A stretch of DNA of 64,000 nt from Duganella sp. Root1480D1 (GCF_001427305.1 NZ_LMFZ01000023.1:421017-485016); one strand, 5' to 3'. Shown: positions 9,488 to 18,909, counted from the stretch's first letter. A program made the numbers and translations. The notes: generated by a model not told the origin, from the letters alone.

Positions 9488-10366
9488 CTATTTTGCTAGC
9501 AGCGCCCATCTGAGCGGCAATGCATCTTCCCGCCACACAAGCTGCTGCGGCTGGAATTCCCAGTGCCTTTCCGTTCCGTCCAAGACAACGCGCGCCGTTC
9601 CGCTCATCTGTAACAGACCGCCGCTCTCAAAATCCGGAAACACCAGGCCTGCCCTGCCATTCAGCAGTATGTTACCGAGAGTCGCAAAGAAGCGATTGCC
9701 TTCATAGTCTGGCACCAGCAGGCTCCCTGTGCTGCTGATCTGGACAAAGCCTGGCGGCCCGCCGCGGTGCGACACGTCCACACGCATTTCCTCGCCGTCG
9801 ACAAAATACGTCGCGACAAAAAAAGTTCCGGAACGCCCGATCAGATCGCGCGCCAGTGCATCGAGTTGCGGCAAGTTGCGTGGCGGCAAGCCCGACGGCT
9901 CGTCCGGCATCCGCTCGAAACGATAGTCCCGTTCGTGAATGTACTTCGGGCAATTGCCGAACGATTCGGCTACCGCGATTTCAAACTGCTCGCCACCGAG
10001 TGCGCGCAGCCGGCCATTCAAGCGGTTGCGGCGGCGCGTATGCAATTCGATGCCGAGCATGCCGACTGCCGCCCCATCGCGCAGGCCGGCCTGCGCCGGG
10101 TCGTCGTGCTCCGCCGGCAGCAGGAGCTGCAAGCGCTGCGGATCCGGCGCATGCATGAAGCCTTCTTCCCCGGCACGCAGCGTGGCCCACGGCCGTCCTT
10201 CGGCATCGACGCTGCCGAACACGGCGAACGGCAATTGGGCGAAAAAGTCGCGGTGCTGGTCCGGCATGTAATTGCGGATCACCTTGCGGCCGATTTCGTC
10301 CATGCGTTCTACCGCGCCAATAGTGGACTGGATCGCGATTTCGCCGGCGTGCCAGGGCGCGTTCAT
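9488..10366 (-). CDS. pyridoxamine 5'-phosphate oxidase family flavin protein
   Basis: A 292-residue protein with a split-barrel flavin-binding fold, recognised from the segments QLPFAVFGSVDAEGRPWATL and GRAGLVFPDFESGG, typical of the large PPOX-family proteins fused downstream of other redox genes in proteobacteria. It would bind FMN or a related cofactor; no substrate can be given. Its ATG overlaps the stop of the upstream GST gene (ATGA, 4 bases), so the two are translationally coupled and may act on the same electrophile. Confidence 0.8.
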   Translation of the reverse strand: MNAPWHAGEIAIQSTIGAVERMDEIGRKVIRNYMPDQHRDFFAQLPFAVFGSVDAEGRPWATLRAGEEGFMHAPDPQRLQLLLPAEHDDPAQAGLRDGAAVGMLGIELHTRRRNRLNGRLRALGGEQFEIAVAESFGNCPKYIHERDYRFERMPDEPSGLPPRNLPQLDALARDLIGRSGTFFVATYFVDGEEMRVDVSHRGGPPGFVQISSTGSLLVPDYEGNRFFATLGNILLNGRAGLVFPDFESGGLLQMSGTARVVLDGTERHWEFQPQQLVWREDALPLRWALLAK

Positions 10367-10974
10367 GCTGCCAGCCCGACCGGTGATTTGATGAAGGGCT
10401 GGAAGCGCGGCAGGTTTTCAACGCGGGCCAGCCAGGCTTTCACGTTGGCGTAGTCCGCCAGGTCGACATTGCCCTCGGGTGCACGCGCGATATAGCTATA
10501 CAACGCGATATCGGCAATGGTCGGCCAGCCGGCGGCGATCCACTCCTTGCCGGCCAGGCTGCCTTCGACCAGGCCCAGGATGCGGTGGGCACGAGCGATG
10601 GCGTCGGCCGGGTCGATCGGCTTCTTGAACAGCTTGATGATGCGGGCGGTAGCCGGGCCGCTGGCAATTTCACCGGCAGCAACCGATAGCCAGCGCTGCA
10701 CCCCGGCGGCGCCGACCGGGTCTTGCGGCAGCCAGTTGGCGTTGCCATAGCGCGTGGCGAGGTAGACCAGGATGGCGTTGGAGTCGGCGATCACCACGCC
10801 GTCATCCTCCAGCACCGGCACCTGGCCGAAAGGGTTCAGCTGGAGGAAGGCCTCGGTCTTTTGCTCGGACTTCATCAGGTCGACTTCGACCAGCTCGAAG
10901 TCCAGGCCCAGCAGGGACAGGAACAGGTGGGCGCGGTGGGCGTGGCCGGAAATTGGGTGGTAGTACAGCTTCAT
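10363..10974 (-). CDS. glutathione S-transferase
   Basis: A 203-residue soluble GST: N-terminal thioredoxin fold (about 1-80) with the conserved QVPVLEDDG loop and ADSNAI glutathione-binding turn, then an all-helical C-terminal domain. It would conjugate glutathione to electrophiles or reduce peroxides. The start at 10974 (MKLYYH) is preceded by GGAG 5 bases upstream; an ATG 15 bases earlier lacks a comparable site. First gene of a two-gene unit with the PPOX-family gene. Confidence 0.9.
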   Translation of the reverse strand: MKLYYHPISGHAHRAHLFLSLLGLDFELVEVDLMKSEQKTEAFLQLNPFGQVPVLEDDGVVIADSNAILVYLATRYGNANWLPQDPVGAAGVQRWLSVAAGEIASGPATARIIKLFKKPIDPADAIARAHRILGLVEGSLAGKEWIAAGWPTIADIALYSYIARAPEGNVDLADYANVKAWLARVENLPRFQPFIKSPVGLAA

Positions 10975-11073
10975 TGGATCTCCTTTCAAGTAATGATGAA
11001 AGTTTGATCCATGTTGACGATGATGAGAATCACCGCCAACAACAATTGACTATTCCATTAATCGGAACAATGC

Positions 11074-12213
11074 TCAGGGCAGCACTTCGAACAGCAGGAA
11101 TTGCGTGACCTGGCTCTTGCCAAAGTTGTCGTCGCTGGCAAACAGCAGGGTGGCGTGGCCGTTTGGCAGGCGCGGGCCGAAGGCCATGGCTTCCAGGTTG
11201 TCGATGCGCGGCAGGCCGAGCGCGCGGAAGTCCAGCACCAGCCGCTTGCGTGCCGGCGTGAATTGCGCACCGGCCAGGCCGGGCAAAGACTTCACATCGC
11301 TCGCCTCGCGTGCATCGCTGGCGTACAGCCGCACGTAATTGGTATGGATGCCATCGGCGCTTTGTACCGTGGCGCGTTCCAGCACCAGCAGTTCGCCATC
11401 GGGCAGCGCGAGGATTTCGGACACGCCGTTTTCGGCATCCTTGCCCGGCCCCGGTTCAGCCGGAATAGCGTCCAGCGGATAGGCGAACTGGCGCAGCACC
11501 TGGCCGTCGCGCTGGAACTGCGTCATGCGCACCACGGCGCCGTGCTGCGGGGTCGGGATCGGGCCATCTTCATACAGCGGCCATTCGATGGAGGCCCACA
11601 GGCTGCCACCACCCGGCGCGAAGGCCAACCCTTCGAAGGTAGCGTTGTAGCGCGAGCCGCGTTCTTCGTCCTTGTGCACCTTGAAGTTCTCCGGCAACGG
11701 CAATTCGACCAGCAACGCGCCCTCGCGGGTAGCATGGCGGATGAAGGGATCGAGGCTGTAGCGCCGGTCCCCTTCGCTCGAATACCACATGCTGCCGTCC
11801 AACGGATCGATGCGGATCGATTCCACGTCGGCGCGCGTACAGCCCCCGGCGGTGGCGACAAAGTTCTTGCCGTCGGCGTTCAGGAAGTAATGCATGCCGG
11901 TAAAGCGTACCGCCCGGAATGAAGTAGCGTCGAAATCCAGTTCGGCTTCGTAATAGCGCGCGGGGTTGTGCGTACACCGGTCGTCGCTTTCGACCACCCA
12001 GCGGCCGCGGGCCGCATCGTAATCGAGGCCGGAGAAACCGCCCAGCATGGTGTCCTGGAACATGGCCTGGTGCGGTACGCGCTGTTCGCCAATGAAGCGC
12101 AGCGCGCTGACTGAAGATGCCGTGGAAGCAGGTGCAAGGCGGGCGGCTGGAGCACAGGCGGCCAAAGCCGCCCCCATTGCCAGCGAGGCAAGGCAACGAA
12201 CGACGCGCATCAT
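11074..12213 (-). CDS. esterase-like activity of phytase family lipoprotein
   Basis: A 379-residue secreted protein with a lipoprotein signal: hydrophobic stretch ending in the lipobox LAAC near residue 19. The body is a beta-propeller-like domain of the phytase/esterase-like family (PF13449 type), seen from GGFSGLDYD, NATFEGLAFAP and NGVSEILALPDGELLVLER. Family members are periplasmic or outer-membrane proteins with phosphatase or esterase activity; substrate unknown. The start overlaps the stop of the DUF3422 gene (ATGA), so the two are coupled, with DUF3422 first. Confidence 0.8.
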   Translation of the reverse strand: MMRVVRCLASLAMGAALAACAPAARLAPASTASSVSALRFIGEQRVPHQAMFQDTMLGGFSGLDYDAARGRWVVESDDRCTHNPARYYEAELDFDATSFRAVRFTGMHYFLNADGKNFVATAGGCTRADVESIRIDPLDGSMWYSSEGDRRYSLDPFIRHATREGALLVELPLPENFKVHKDEERGSRYNATFEGLAFAPGGGSLWASIEWPLYEDGPIPTPQHGAVVRMTQFQRDGQVLRQFAYPLDAIPAEPGPGKDAENGVSEILALPDGELLVLERATVQSADGIHTNYVRLYASDAREASDVKSLPGLAGAQFTPARKRLVLDFRALGLPRIDNLEAMAFGPRLPNGHATLLFASDDNFGKSQVTQFLLFEVLP

Positions 12214-13511
12214 GCGTGGTGCAGGCGCTTGTGCATGCTGCGCAAACCGAGCCACATGCCGGCTGCCACTACCGGCACCATCACACCCATCAGCAGTTCG
12301 GGATTGATGCCGACGCCGAGGACCTTGGCGCCCTTGGCGGTATAGCCGATCAGGCCCACCACGTAATACGAGATCGCCGCCACCGACAAGCCTTCCACCG
12401 CTTGCTGCAGGCGAAGCTGTTGCGCGGCGCGCGCATTCATCGACTGCAGGATCTTGCGGTTCTGCGCTTCCTGCACGATGCCGACGCGGGTGCGCAGCAA
12501 ATCGTTGCAGTTGGCGATACGTCCGGCCAGCGCCTGCTGGCGCGCGGCCACGGCTTCGCATGTCTTCATGGCGGGCGCCAGGCGGCGCTCCATGAACTCT
12601 TCCACGGTGGGCGTGCCTTCGATGCGCAGCTCGCGCAATTCGTCGATGCGGGCGTTGACCAGGCCGAAATACGCCTTGGCCGCGGCGAAGCGGTAGCTGG
12701 TATCGGCCGAAACCTTTTCAATGCGCGCCGCGAGGTGGGTAATGCGGTCGAGCAGCGCCTGTTCGGTGGAGCCGTCGTCGACCTTGCCGTCGGCTTCGAC
12801 CAGGGCGCCGGCCAGCGTGGCCAGTTCAGCCTCCACTTCGTTCAATTCCGGCGTGGCGTTTTGCGCGGCCGGCAGGCCTAGCAAGGCCATCATGCGGTAG
12901 GTTTCGATTTCCAGCACGCGCTGCACCAGGCGGCCCGACTGCTGTTCATGCATGCCGGCGTCGCAGATCACGAAGCGGCTGAAACCGTCGGCGTGGATGG
13001 CAAAGTCGGTCCACATTTCGCCGCCATTCATCACCTGGCTGCCTGCCAGCGGGGCACCCTGGAACAGGCGCTGAAGGCTCTCCGCGAACGCACGTTGCAT
13101 GCCGCCCGGACGCCCAAGCAGCACGTGCGCCGCCACCAGCACCCTGCCCTGCAGGCGCAACAGCCATTGCTCAGGCAGGTGGCGCGAAGGCATATTGGTG
13201 AAGGCGTCTTCCGGCAGCGGCATGCTGGCCACGGTTTCAGCGAAAGTGAAGGTGGCGAATTCCGTGTGCAGCTCCCACTTCAGGCGAAAGCGGCCAAAGT
13301 CGTGGGTAAAGTATTTACCGCCTGCCGCCGGCGGCGCCACGCCGAAATGGCCACACAGCTCCGCCAGCAACTCCTGCTGCTCCTGTTCGCCCATGATGGC
13401 GAAATGGGTCAGCAGAGTCGGCGCATCCAGTTTCAGGAAGGGACGCGAGTGGATTTCGGCAGCGAGGGGCACGCGCTGCGCGTGGTTCAGGCTGGAAAAC
13501 ACGATACTCAT
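12210..13511 (-). CDS. DUF3422 family membrane protein
   Basis: A 433-residue protein of the DUF3422 family, recognised from HSRPFLKLDAP near the N-terminus and the GKYFTHDFGRFRLKWELHTE segment. The C-terminal ~70 residues contain two hydrophobic helices (around 380-400 and 405-425) ending in basic residues, so it is an inner-membrane protein with a large soluble, partly coiled N-terminal part. Function is not known. I start at ATG 13511 (MSIVF); a TTG start 10 codons earlier is possible but has no ribosome site. Confidence 0.85.
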   Translation of the reverse strand: MSIVFSSLNHAQRVPLAAEIHSRPFLKLDAPTLLTHFAIMGEQEQQELLAELCGHFGVAPPAAGGKYFTHDFGRFRLKWELHTEFATFTFAETVASMPLPEDAFTNMPSRHLPEQWLLRLQGRVLVAAHVLLGRPGGMQRAFAESLQRLFQGAPLAGSQVMNGGEMWTDFAIHADGFSRFVICDAGMHEQQSGRLVQRVLEIETYRMMALLGLPAAQNATPELNEVEAELATLAGALVEADGKVDDGSTEQALLDRITHLAARIEKVSADTSYRFAAAKAYFGLVNARIDELRELRIEGTPTVEEFMERRLAPAMKTCEAVAARQQALAGRIANCNDLLRTRVGIVQEAQNRKILQSMNARAAQQLRLQQAVEGLSVAAISYYVVGLIGYTAKGAKVLGVGINPELLMGVMVPVVAAGMWLGLRSMHKRLHHA

Positions 13512-13579
13512 TGGACTGGGCTCGGTGATGGCGGAGACCAAATATTAACATTGTATTTACCATAAGCCCGGCGGCTGGC

Positions 13580-14338
13580 CTAGGGCTGGGCGCCGAAGCG
13601 CAAGGTGACGGAGCCACCGGCCGCTGCCACGATTGGCTCCAGCCACAGGTATGCCGGCGGGTCACCGGTCCCCAGCCGCAGGCTGGCGCCATCGCTTGTG
13701 AACTCCAGTAAGCGCCCGCTGGCCGGGTCGAGCAGGCGCAGCGCGGGATCAACGCCGTTGCCCTTGTCCAGCAGGTAGCGCGCTTGTCCCGGCAGGTCGG
13801 CCAGCGGGCGCGCCGAGCGGCAATCCCATGGCGTGCCGGCGACATCCTGCGCGTGCTCGCCGGCCGGCACCACGCGCGCCGCGCTCACCTGCAGCAATTG
13901 GCCCGGCACCTCGCCTTCGCCGGCGATATTGAACGCCGCGCGCAGGCAAATCGTCGCCGCTGCGGCTGCTGGCGCCTGGCAATGCAGCGTGAGGCAGCTC
14001 GCTTCGTCCAGGATATAGGTCGCCACCACGGCGTGCGGACCGGGACTGACCAGGCGCAGGCCGACGCTGGCGTCCTCCAACAGCGGCACTGCGTGCCAGG
14101 GCAGGCGGTGCAAGGCACGTCCCGGCGCGGGAAGCAAATGGATGCCGCAATCCGGCGCTTCGCCGTGCACGACGTTGGCGAGCCGGCCATTCCGGTCGGG
14201 TGCGTGGAGCCCGGCAATTGCACCGCCCAGCGTGCTGATCCGCACCTCCATCCCGTGACGGTTGGAAAGCGCAAAAATGAACAGCGGCAAACCCTCTGCC
14301 GTATGTCCCGCGTCCTCCTGCGTAATACTTAGTTCCAT
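13580..14338 (-). CDS. aldose 1-epimerase (mutarotase)-like protein
   Basis: A 252-residue beta-sandwich protein of the galactose-mutarotase superfamily: ISTLGGAIAGLHAPDRNGR near the N-terminus, HRLPWHAVPL in the middle and YLWLEPIVAAAGGSVTLRFG at the end. It is shorter than classical GalM (about 340 residues), and the second catalytic histidine motif is not obvious, so it may bind sugar or act as a divergent epimerase. Divergent from the TPR-protein operon with a 70-base AT-rich gap. Confidence 0.65.
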   Translation of the reverse strand: MELSITQEDAGHTAEGLPLFIFALSNRHGMEVRISTLGGAIAGLHAPDRNGRLANVVHGEAPDCGIHLLPAPGRALHRLPWHAVPLLEDASVGLRLVSPGPHAVVATYILDEASCLTLHCQAPAAAAATICLRAAFNIAGEGEVPGQLLQVSAARVVPAGEHAQDVAGTPWDCRSARPLADLPGQARYLLDKGNGVDPALRLLDPASGRLLEFTSDGASLRLGTGDPPAYLWLEPIVAAAGGSVTLRFGAQP

Positions 14339-14408
14339 CTTCTAAGTATATTCAGCCACCCGGGATTTGATAAAATGGGTGTTTATTTCCCGTCGGCAAA
14401 ATAAATAA

Positions 14409-15593
14409 ATGCAGGCATTGCAAATTTCCTCTCGTACAGCCCTTGCGCTAGGGGCCGCGCTATTAATTGCGTGTTTTTCCGCGCAGGCCGATGAGGTCGC
14501 AGATATCAATAAAATGATGCGCGGAGGGCAATTGCCAGCCGCTTTGGCCAAGGTTGATGTTGCATTATCGCAACGGCCAAGGGATGCACAATTGCGATTT
14601 ATTAAAGGGATGATATTGTCCGAACAGGGCAAAACTGCCGATGCAATTAATGTTTTCCAAAAACTGACGGAAGATTATCCGGAATTACCTGAGCCTTATA
14701 ACAACCTGGCCGTGCTGCATGCATCGGCCGGCAATTACGATAAGGCCCGCGTTGCGTTGGAACGGGCGATCCGCACCAATCCAGCGTATGCCACCGCCCA
14801 CGAAAACCTGGGCGATGTCTACGCAAAGCTGGCCAGCCAGTCTTATGACAAAGCCATGCAACTGGCCGATCCGAACCAGCAGCCACCGCAGAAGGCCAAG
14901 CTGGCAATGGTGCGGACGCTGACGCCGAAGGGCGGCGAGGCCGCGTCACCGCTGGCGGCAATCGCTGCAGCGTCGGCGCCGGCACCTGCCAAGACCGCCG
15001 CGCCGTCCTCGGCGCCGGCCCCGGTCATCGCGCAGGCGGCGCCTGCCCCGGTTCCGGCCCCTGCCCCCGCTCCGGCCAGGTTGCCTCCGGCGGCTGCAAA
15101 ACCTGTCCCGCTTCCAGCACCGGCGCCCGCGCCGGTCCTGGCACAGGCCAAGCCAATCCCGACGGTTCCGCCGGCGGCGGCCCCGGCTCCAGCGCCGGCG
15201 GTACAATTGGCAAAGGCGGCGCCCAAAGCCGAGCAGGCCCGGAAAGAAGATGCCGATGGCACCGATGTCGTCAGGGCTGTCGAGAACTGGGCTAAAGCCT
15301 GGAGCGCACAGGACATGAAAGGCTACCTGAACGCCTACGGCAGCAATTTCCAGACGCCGAAAGGCCAGAACCGCAAAGCCTGGGAAGCCGACCGTACCGC
15401 CCGCATCGAGGGCAAAGGCCATATCAAGGTGTCCGTCGAGGCGCCGCAAGTGACGGTCAATGGCAATACCGCGACCGTGAAATTCCGCCAGAAGTATGTG
15501 TCGGACCGCCTCAGCACCACCGGACGCAAGACCCTGGTGCTGGAGAAGCAAGGCAAGAATTGGCTGATCAAGCAAGAGCAGTCGGGGGGCTGA
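14409..15593 (+). CDS. TPR protein with Cds6-like C-terminal domain
   Basis: A 394-residue exported protein: signal peptide (about 1-25), TPR repeats (about 35-150, including PYNNLAVLHASAGNYDKA), a long Ala/Pro linker (about 175-280) and a C-terminal NTF2-like domain (about 290-394, VENWAKAWSAQDM) of the kind found in L,D-transpeptidases of the Cds6 type. The next gene, starting in the TGATG overlap, is an L,D-transpeptidase with a related C-terminal domain, so the pair likely forms a periplasmic complex on peptidoglycan. No catalytic residues are seen here. Confidence 0.75.
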   Translation: MQALQISSRTALALGAALLIACFSAQADEVADINKMMRGGQLPAALAKVDVALSQRPRDAQLRFIKGMILSEQGKTADAINVFQKLTEDYPELPEPYNNLAVLHASAGNYDKARVALERAIRTNPAYATAHENLGDVYAKLASQSYDKAMQLADPNQQPPQKAKLAMVRTLTPKGGEAASPLAAIAAASAPAPAKTAAPSSAPAPVIAQAAPAPVPAPAPAPARLPPAAAKPVPLPAPAPAPVLAQAKPIPTVPPAAAPAPAPAVQLAKAAPKAEQARKEDADGTDVVRAVENWAKAWSAQDMKGYLNAYGSNFQTPKGQNRKAWEADRTARIEGKGHIKVSVEAPQVTVNGNTATVKFRQKYVSDRLSTTGRKTLVLEKQGKNWLIKQEQSGG

Positions 15594-16819
15594 TGGAGAT
15601 GTCGAAGCGAGCAAGTGCCAGCGCCGCTGCAGCGCTGCTGGCAGCATGCGCCCTGCTGACGCCAGCCGGTACCGGCATGGCCAAGTCCATTCATCCGGCC
15701 GAAGCCCCGCGCGCGCGCAAGGATGCGGAAATCATGCTGCTCGAGATTTACCAGGACCTGCGCGCCAGCCAGCTTCAGGAAGCAATGGCCAAGGCCGATG
15801 CCCTGGTGCAGGCCTACCCGAATTTCCGCGTTGGCCACCTGATCCGCGGCGACCTGCTGCTGATGCACACCAAGCCGGTGGGCCAGCTCGGCGCCGGCGC
15901 CAGCGGCCCGGCCGACAAGCTGAAAGACTTGCGCGATGAAGCGCGCGTGCGCCTGCAAACCCTGGTGGCGCGTCCCGGCCCGGAGCTGGCGCCGCGCTCC
16001 GTACTACAGCTTCGCGCCGACATGCGCCATGTGCTGGTGGTCGACGCCACCCAATCGCGCCTGTACGTTTACCAGCACAACAACGGCGAGCTGAAACTGG
16101 TGACCGATTACTACGTCAGCCAGGGCAAGCTGGGCGTCGACAAGTTCCGCGAAGGCGACCAGAAAACCCCGCTCGGCGTGTACTACATTACCGGCCGCGT
16201 ATCCGGCCCCAAGCTGCCCGACTTTTACGGCGCCAGCGCACTGCGCATCAATTACCCCAACGAGTGGGACCGGCTGAATGGCCGCAGCGGCGGCGGCATC
16301 TTCCTGCATGGCACGCCAGCCGATAATTACAGTCGCCCGCCCCTCGCCTCCGATGGCTGCGTGGTGCTGACCAATGACGATTTGCGCAAGCTGGAAGGCA
16401 CGGTCGACATCGGCAAGACCCCGGTGGTGATTGCCGACCACCAGGAATTCATCAGCAAGGCCAAATGGGATAACGAACGCTTCACCGCGAACCGCCTGGT
16501 CGAATCCTGGCGCGCCGACCTGGTCAGCGCCGACAGCAAGCGCCTGCTGAAGAACTATTCGGGCAAGTTCAAGTCGGCCAATGGCGAAGACCTGAAGACC
16601 TGGTATGAGAAGGACATGCGCCCCTTGGCCAGCGTGGCTGGACTCAGCGTGTCGCTCAGCGAAGTGACCATCTTCCGCTACCCAAGCCGCGACGACATGC
16701 TGGTCAGCACCTTTACCCTCGAGTCGAAGATCGGCAAGAACCGCTCCACCCAGCGCAAGCGCCAATACTGGGCGCGTGAAGGCAGCGAGTGGAAGATCAT
16801 CTTCGAAAGCATGATCTGA
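15593..16819 (+). CDS. L,D-transpeptidase (YkuD domain) with Cds6-like C-terminus
   Basis: A 408-residue periplasmic enzyme. After an N-terminal signal (about 1-29) comes a short helical region, then a YkuD domain (about 145-285) with the catalytic pair His239 (FLHGTP) and Cys256 (SDGCVV). The C-terminal ~110 residues form an NTF2-like domain similar to the C-terminus of the preceding TPR protein. Such enzymes make 3-3 crosslinks in peptidoglycan or attach proteins to it. Translation is coupled by TGATG; the ATG 6 bases further in is an alternative. Confidence 0.88.
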   Translation: MEMSKRASASAAAALLAACALLTPAGTGMAKSIHPAEAPRARKDAEIMLLEIYQDLRASQLQEAMAKADALVQAYPNFRVGHLIRGDLLLMHTKPVGQLGAGASGPADKLKDLRDEARVRLQTLVARPGPELAPRSVLQLRADMRHVLVVDATQSRLYVYQHNNGELKLVTDYYVSQGKLGVDKFREGDQKTPLGVYYITGRVSGPKLPDFYGASALRINYPNEWDRLNGRSGGGIFLHGTPADNYSRPPLASDGCVVLTNDDLRKLEGTVDIGKTPVVIADHQEFISKAKWDNERFTANRLVESWRADLVSADSKRLLKNYSGKFKSANGEDLKTWYEKDMRPLASVAGLSVSLSEVTIFRYPSRDDMLVSTFTLESKIGKNRSTQRKRQYWAREGSEWKIIFESMI

Positions 16820-17370
16820 AGATCCCCTTGCGCACGCAACTTCTCAGTTGCGCCGCACTGGCGGGCATCGCCATTGCCATCCTGCTGCTCCGGCAGGCGC
16901 CGCTCGCCGCATTGCTGCAGGCCGGCTGGCCGTGGTGGCAGCAAGGCCTGGCGGGCATTGCCATCGGGCTGCTTGCGGGCGGCACTTCAGCCCTGACCAC
17001 GCTGCGCAAGCCAGATTCCGAAGCCGTGCAGCGCACTGCCGCCAGCTACGCGCGGCTCGACCTCAGTGGCTGGAATCCCTTATGGATATCGCTCGCCGCC
17101 GGCGTATCGGAAGAACTGCTGTTCCGTGCCGCGCTGCAGCCGCTGGCCGGGATCTGGGGCGCCAGCCTGCTGTTCCTGCTGGTGCACGCCGGCGCCTACG
17201 ACTTCCGCCGCTTCGACCGGGCGGCCCTGTGGCAAGCCAGCGGCGTGTTCGGCATGGGCGTGCTGCTCGGCTTCGCCTTCGAGTACGCCGGCTTGCTATG
17301 CGTGATGATCGCCCATGCCATCGTCGACATCATTGGCCTGTGCCTGGTTCGCCGGCTGGCCATGCGTTAA
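16789..17370 (+). CDS. CPBP family intramembrane glutamic protease
   Basis: A 193-residue polytopic membrane protein with the three CPBP/ABI motifs: EELLFR (about residue 104), a His in the LVHAG helix, and HAIVD near the C-terminus. These form the catalytic site of Rce1-like glutamic intramembrane proteases. It overlaps the L,D-transpeptidase gene by 31 bases; I accept the GTG at 16789 because GAAGG lies 6 bases before it, while a TTG at 16828 would give a shorter form. Substrate unknown; its position suggests a role with the two envelope proteins upstream. Confidence 0.8.
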   Translation: MEDHLRKHDLKIPLRTQLLSCAALAGIAIAILLLRQAPLAALLQAGWPWWQQGLAGIAIGLLAGGTSALTTLRKPDSEAVQRTAASYARLDLSGWNPLWISLAAGVSEELLFRAALQPLAGIWGASLLFLLVHAGAYDFRRFDRAALWQASGVFGMGVLLGFAFEYAGLLCVMIAHAIVDIIGLCLVRRLAMR

Positions 17371-17374
17371 CCCT

Positions 17375-18865
17375 TTACTGGAAGGCCACCTCGGCGAAAC
17401 TGCGCAGTTTGCGGCTATGCAGCTTGTCCGAACCTAGGCCGCGCAGCAATTCAAGCGCGCGGATGCCGATGCGCAGGTGCTGGTCGACGCGGTCGCGGTA
17501 GAACTGGTTGGCCATGCCTGGCAGCTTGATCTCGCCATGCAGCGGCTTGTCGCTGACGCACAGCAGCGTGCCGTAAGGGACGCGGAAGCGGAAGCCGTTG
17601 GCGGCAATGGTGGCACTTTCCATGTCCAGCGCCACCGCCCTGCTCTGGCTGAAGCGGCGCTCAGGGGTGCGCTGCGGCAGCAGCTCCCAATTGCGGTTGT
17701 CGGTACTGGCCACGGTACCGGTGCGCAGCACGCGCTTCAGGTCATGGCCGCCCAACCGAGTGACTTCCGCCACCGCCGATTCGATCGCCACCTGCACTTC
17801 GGCCAGGGCCGGAATCGGCACCCACAGCGGCAAATCCTCGTCCAGCACGTGGTCTTCACGCACATAGCCGTGGGCCAGCACATAGTCGCCCAGCTGCTGC
17901 GTATTGCGCAGGCCGGCGCAGTGGCCCAGCATCAGCCAGGCATGCGGGCGCAGTACCGCGATGTGGTCGGTGGCGGTCTTGGCGTTGGCCGGGCCGACGC
18001 CGATATTCACCATGCTGATGCCGCTGCCGTCGGCGCGCACCAGGTGGTAGCCCGGCATCTGCGGCAGGCGTGGCGGCGCGGCGCCCAGGTCGTCGCCCGG
18101 CTGCATGGCGTGGCCGACGCGGCGCGTGACGATATTGCCCGGTTCGACAAAGGCTACATAGCCGTCGCTGTCGGGGCTGGCCATCAGCTCATGGCCCAGG
18201 CGCACGAATTCGTCGATGTAGAACTGGTAGTTCGTGAACATGACGAAGTTCTGGAAATGCTCGGGCGAGGTGCCGGTGTAATGGCGCAGGCGCTGCAGCG
18301 AATAGTCGACGCGCGGCGCGGTGAACAGCGACAAGGGCTGCGCCTCGCCGGGTGCAGCCTCGAATGTGCCGTTGGCGATGCCGTCGTCCATGGCCGCCAG
18401 GTTGGGCAGGTCGAAGACGTCGCGCATCAGCAGGCGGCGCTCGGCGCTCAGGCTGCCCTCGATGTGGTCGTGCTCAGCGAAGGAAAAGTGGATGGGAATC
18501 GGCTGCGAGCTGAGCCCTACTTCGATCTGCATCTGCTGCTGGCCGTGGTTTTTCAACAGCAGCCGGAATTGTTCGGTGTAATAGCCTTCAAACAGGTCGG
18601 GGCGCGTCAGGGTTGTTTCGAAGGCGCCGGGGCCGGCGACAAAGCCGTAGGACAGGCGCGAATCGGCGCGCGCCACGGTTTCTGTCTGCACCCGGACATA
18701 CGGGTAGCAGGCCCGCACGCGCTCGGTCGGCGTTTCGCCTTCGACAAAGCGCTGCAGCGATTCGCGCAGGAAGCGGATACTATCGTCATAAATTGCCCGG
18801 ACCTGGGCCAGTGCTGCGGAAGGATCGTCAAACATGCGGGGTGCTACGTGGGGACGGCTGAACAT
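17375..18865 (-). CDS. amn: AMP nucleosidase
   Basis: A 496-residue enzyme close in length to E. coli Amn (484). It hydrolyses AMP to adenine and ribose 5-phosphate in purine balance. The N-terminal AMP-nucleosidase-specific domain (about 1-190) precedes a nucleoside-phosphorylase fold with MVNIGVGPANAKTATDHI, MLGHCAGLRNTQQLGDYV and the DMESATIAANG signature containing the catalytic region. Start at 18865 follows AAAGGAG. Divergent from a solute-binding protein gene with only 44 bases between the starts. Confidence 0.95.
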   Translation of the reverse strand: MFSRPHVAPRMFDDPSAALAQVRAIYDDSIRFLRESLQRFVEGETPTERVRACYPYVRVQTETVARADSRLSYGFVAGPGAFETTLTRPDLFEGYYTEQFRLLLKNHGQQQMQIEVGLSSQPIPIHFSFAEHDHIEGSLSAERRLLMRDVFDLPNLAAMDDGIANGTFEAAPGEAQPLSLFTAPRVDYSLQRLRHYTGTSPEHFQNFVMFTNYQFYIDEFVRLGHELMASPDSDGYVAFVEPGNIVTRRVGHAMQPGDDLGAAPPRLPQMPGYHLVRADGSGISMVNIGVGPANAKTATDHIAVLRPHAWLMLGHCAGLRNTQQLGDYVLAHGYVREDHVLDEDLPLWVPIPALAEVQVAIESAVAEVTRLGGHDLKRVLRTGTVASTDNRNWELLPQRTPERRFSQSRAVALDMESATIAANGFRFRVPYGTLLCVSDKPLHGEIKLPGMANQFYRDRVDQHLRIGIRALELLRGLGSDKLHSRKLRSFAEVAFQ

Positions 18866-18892
18866 CGTGCTACTCCTTTCTGCGGGCTTCGT

Positions 18893-18903
18893 CCTATTAT
18901 AAT
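18893..18903. promoter_or_regulatory. palindromic ATTATAAT, possible shared -10 element
   Basis: The 44-base gap between amn and the rightward gene contains ATTATAAT, which reads as TATAAT on both strands. For amn it would give a leader of about 23 bases that includes its AAAGGAG site. For the rightward gene it lies only 6 bases before the ATG, so a transcript from it would be nearly leaderless. Convincing -35 boxes are not visible on either strand. Confidence 0.35.
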
Positions 18904-18909
18904 GGCAGC

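Noticed and set aside
12214..12561. N-terminal extension of the phytase-like lipoprotein
   Set aside because: The extension lies over the DUF3422 gene and would bury the lipobox signal; the ATGA overlap gives the natural start.
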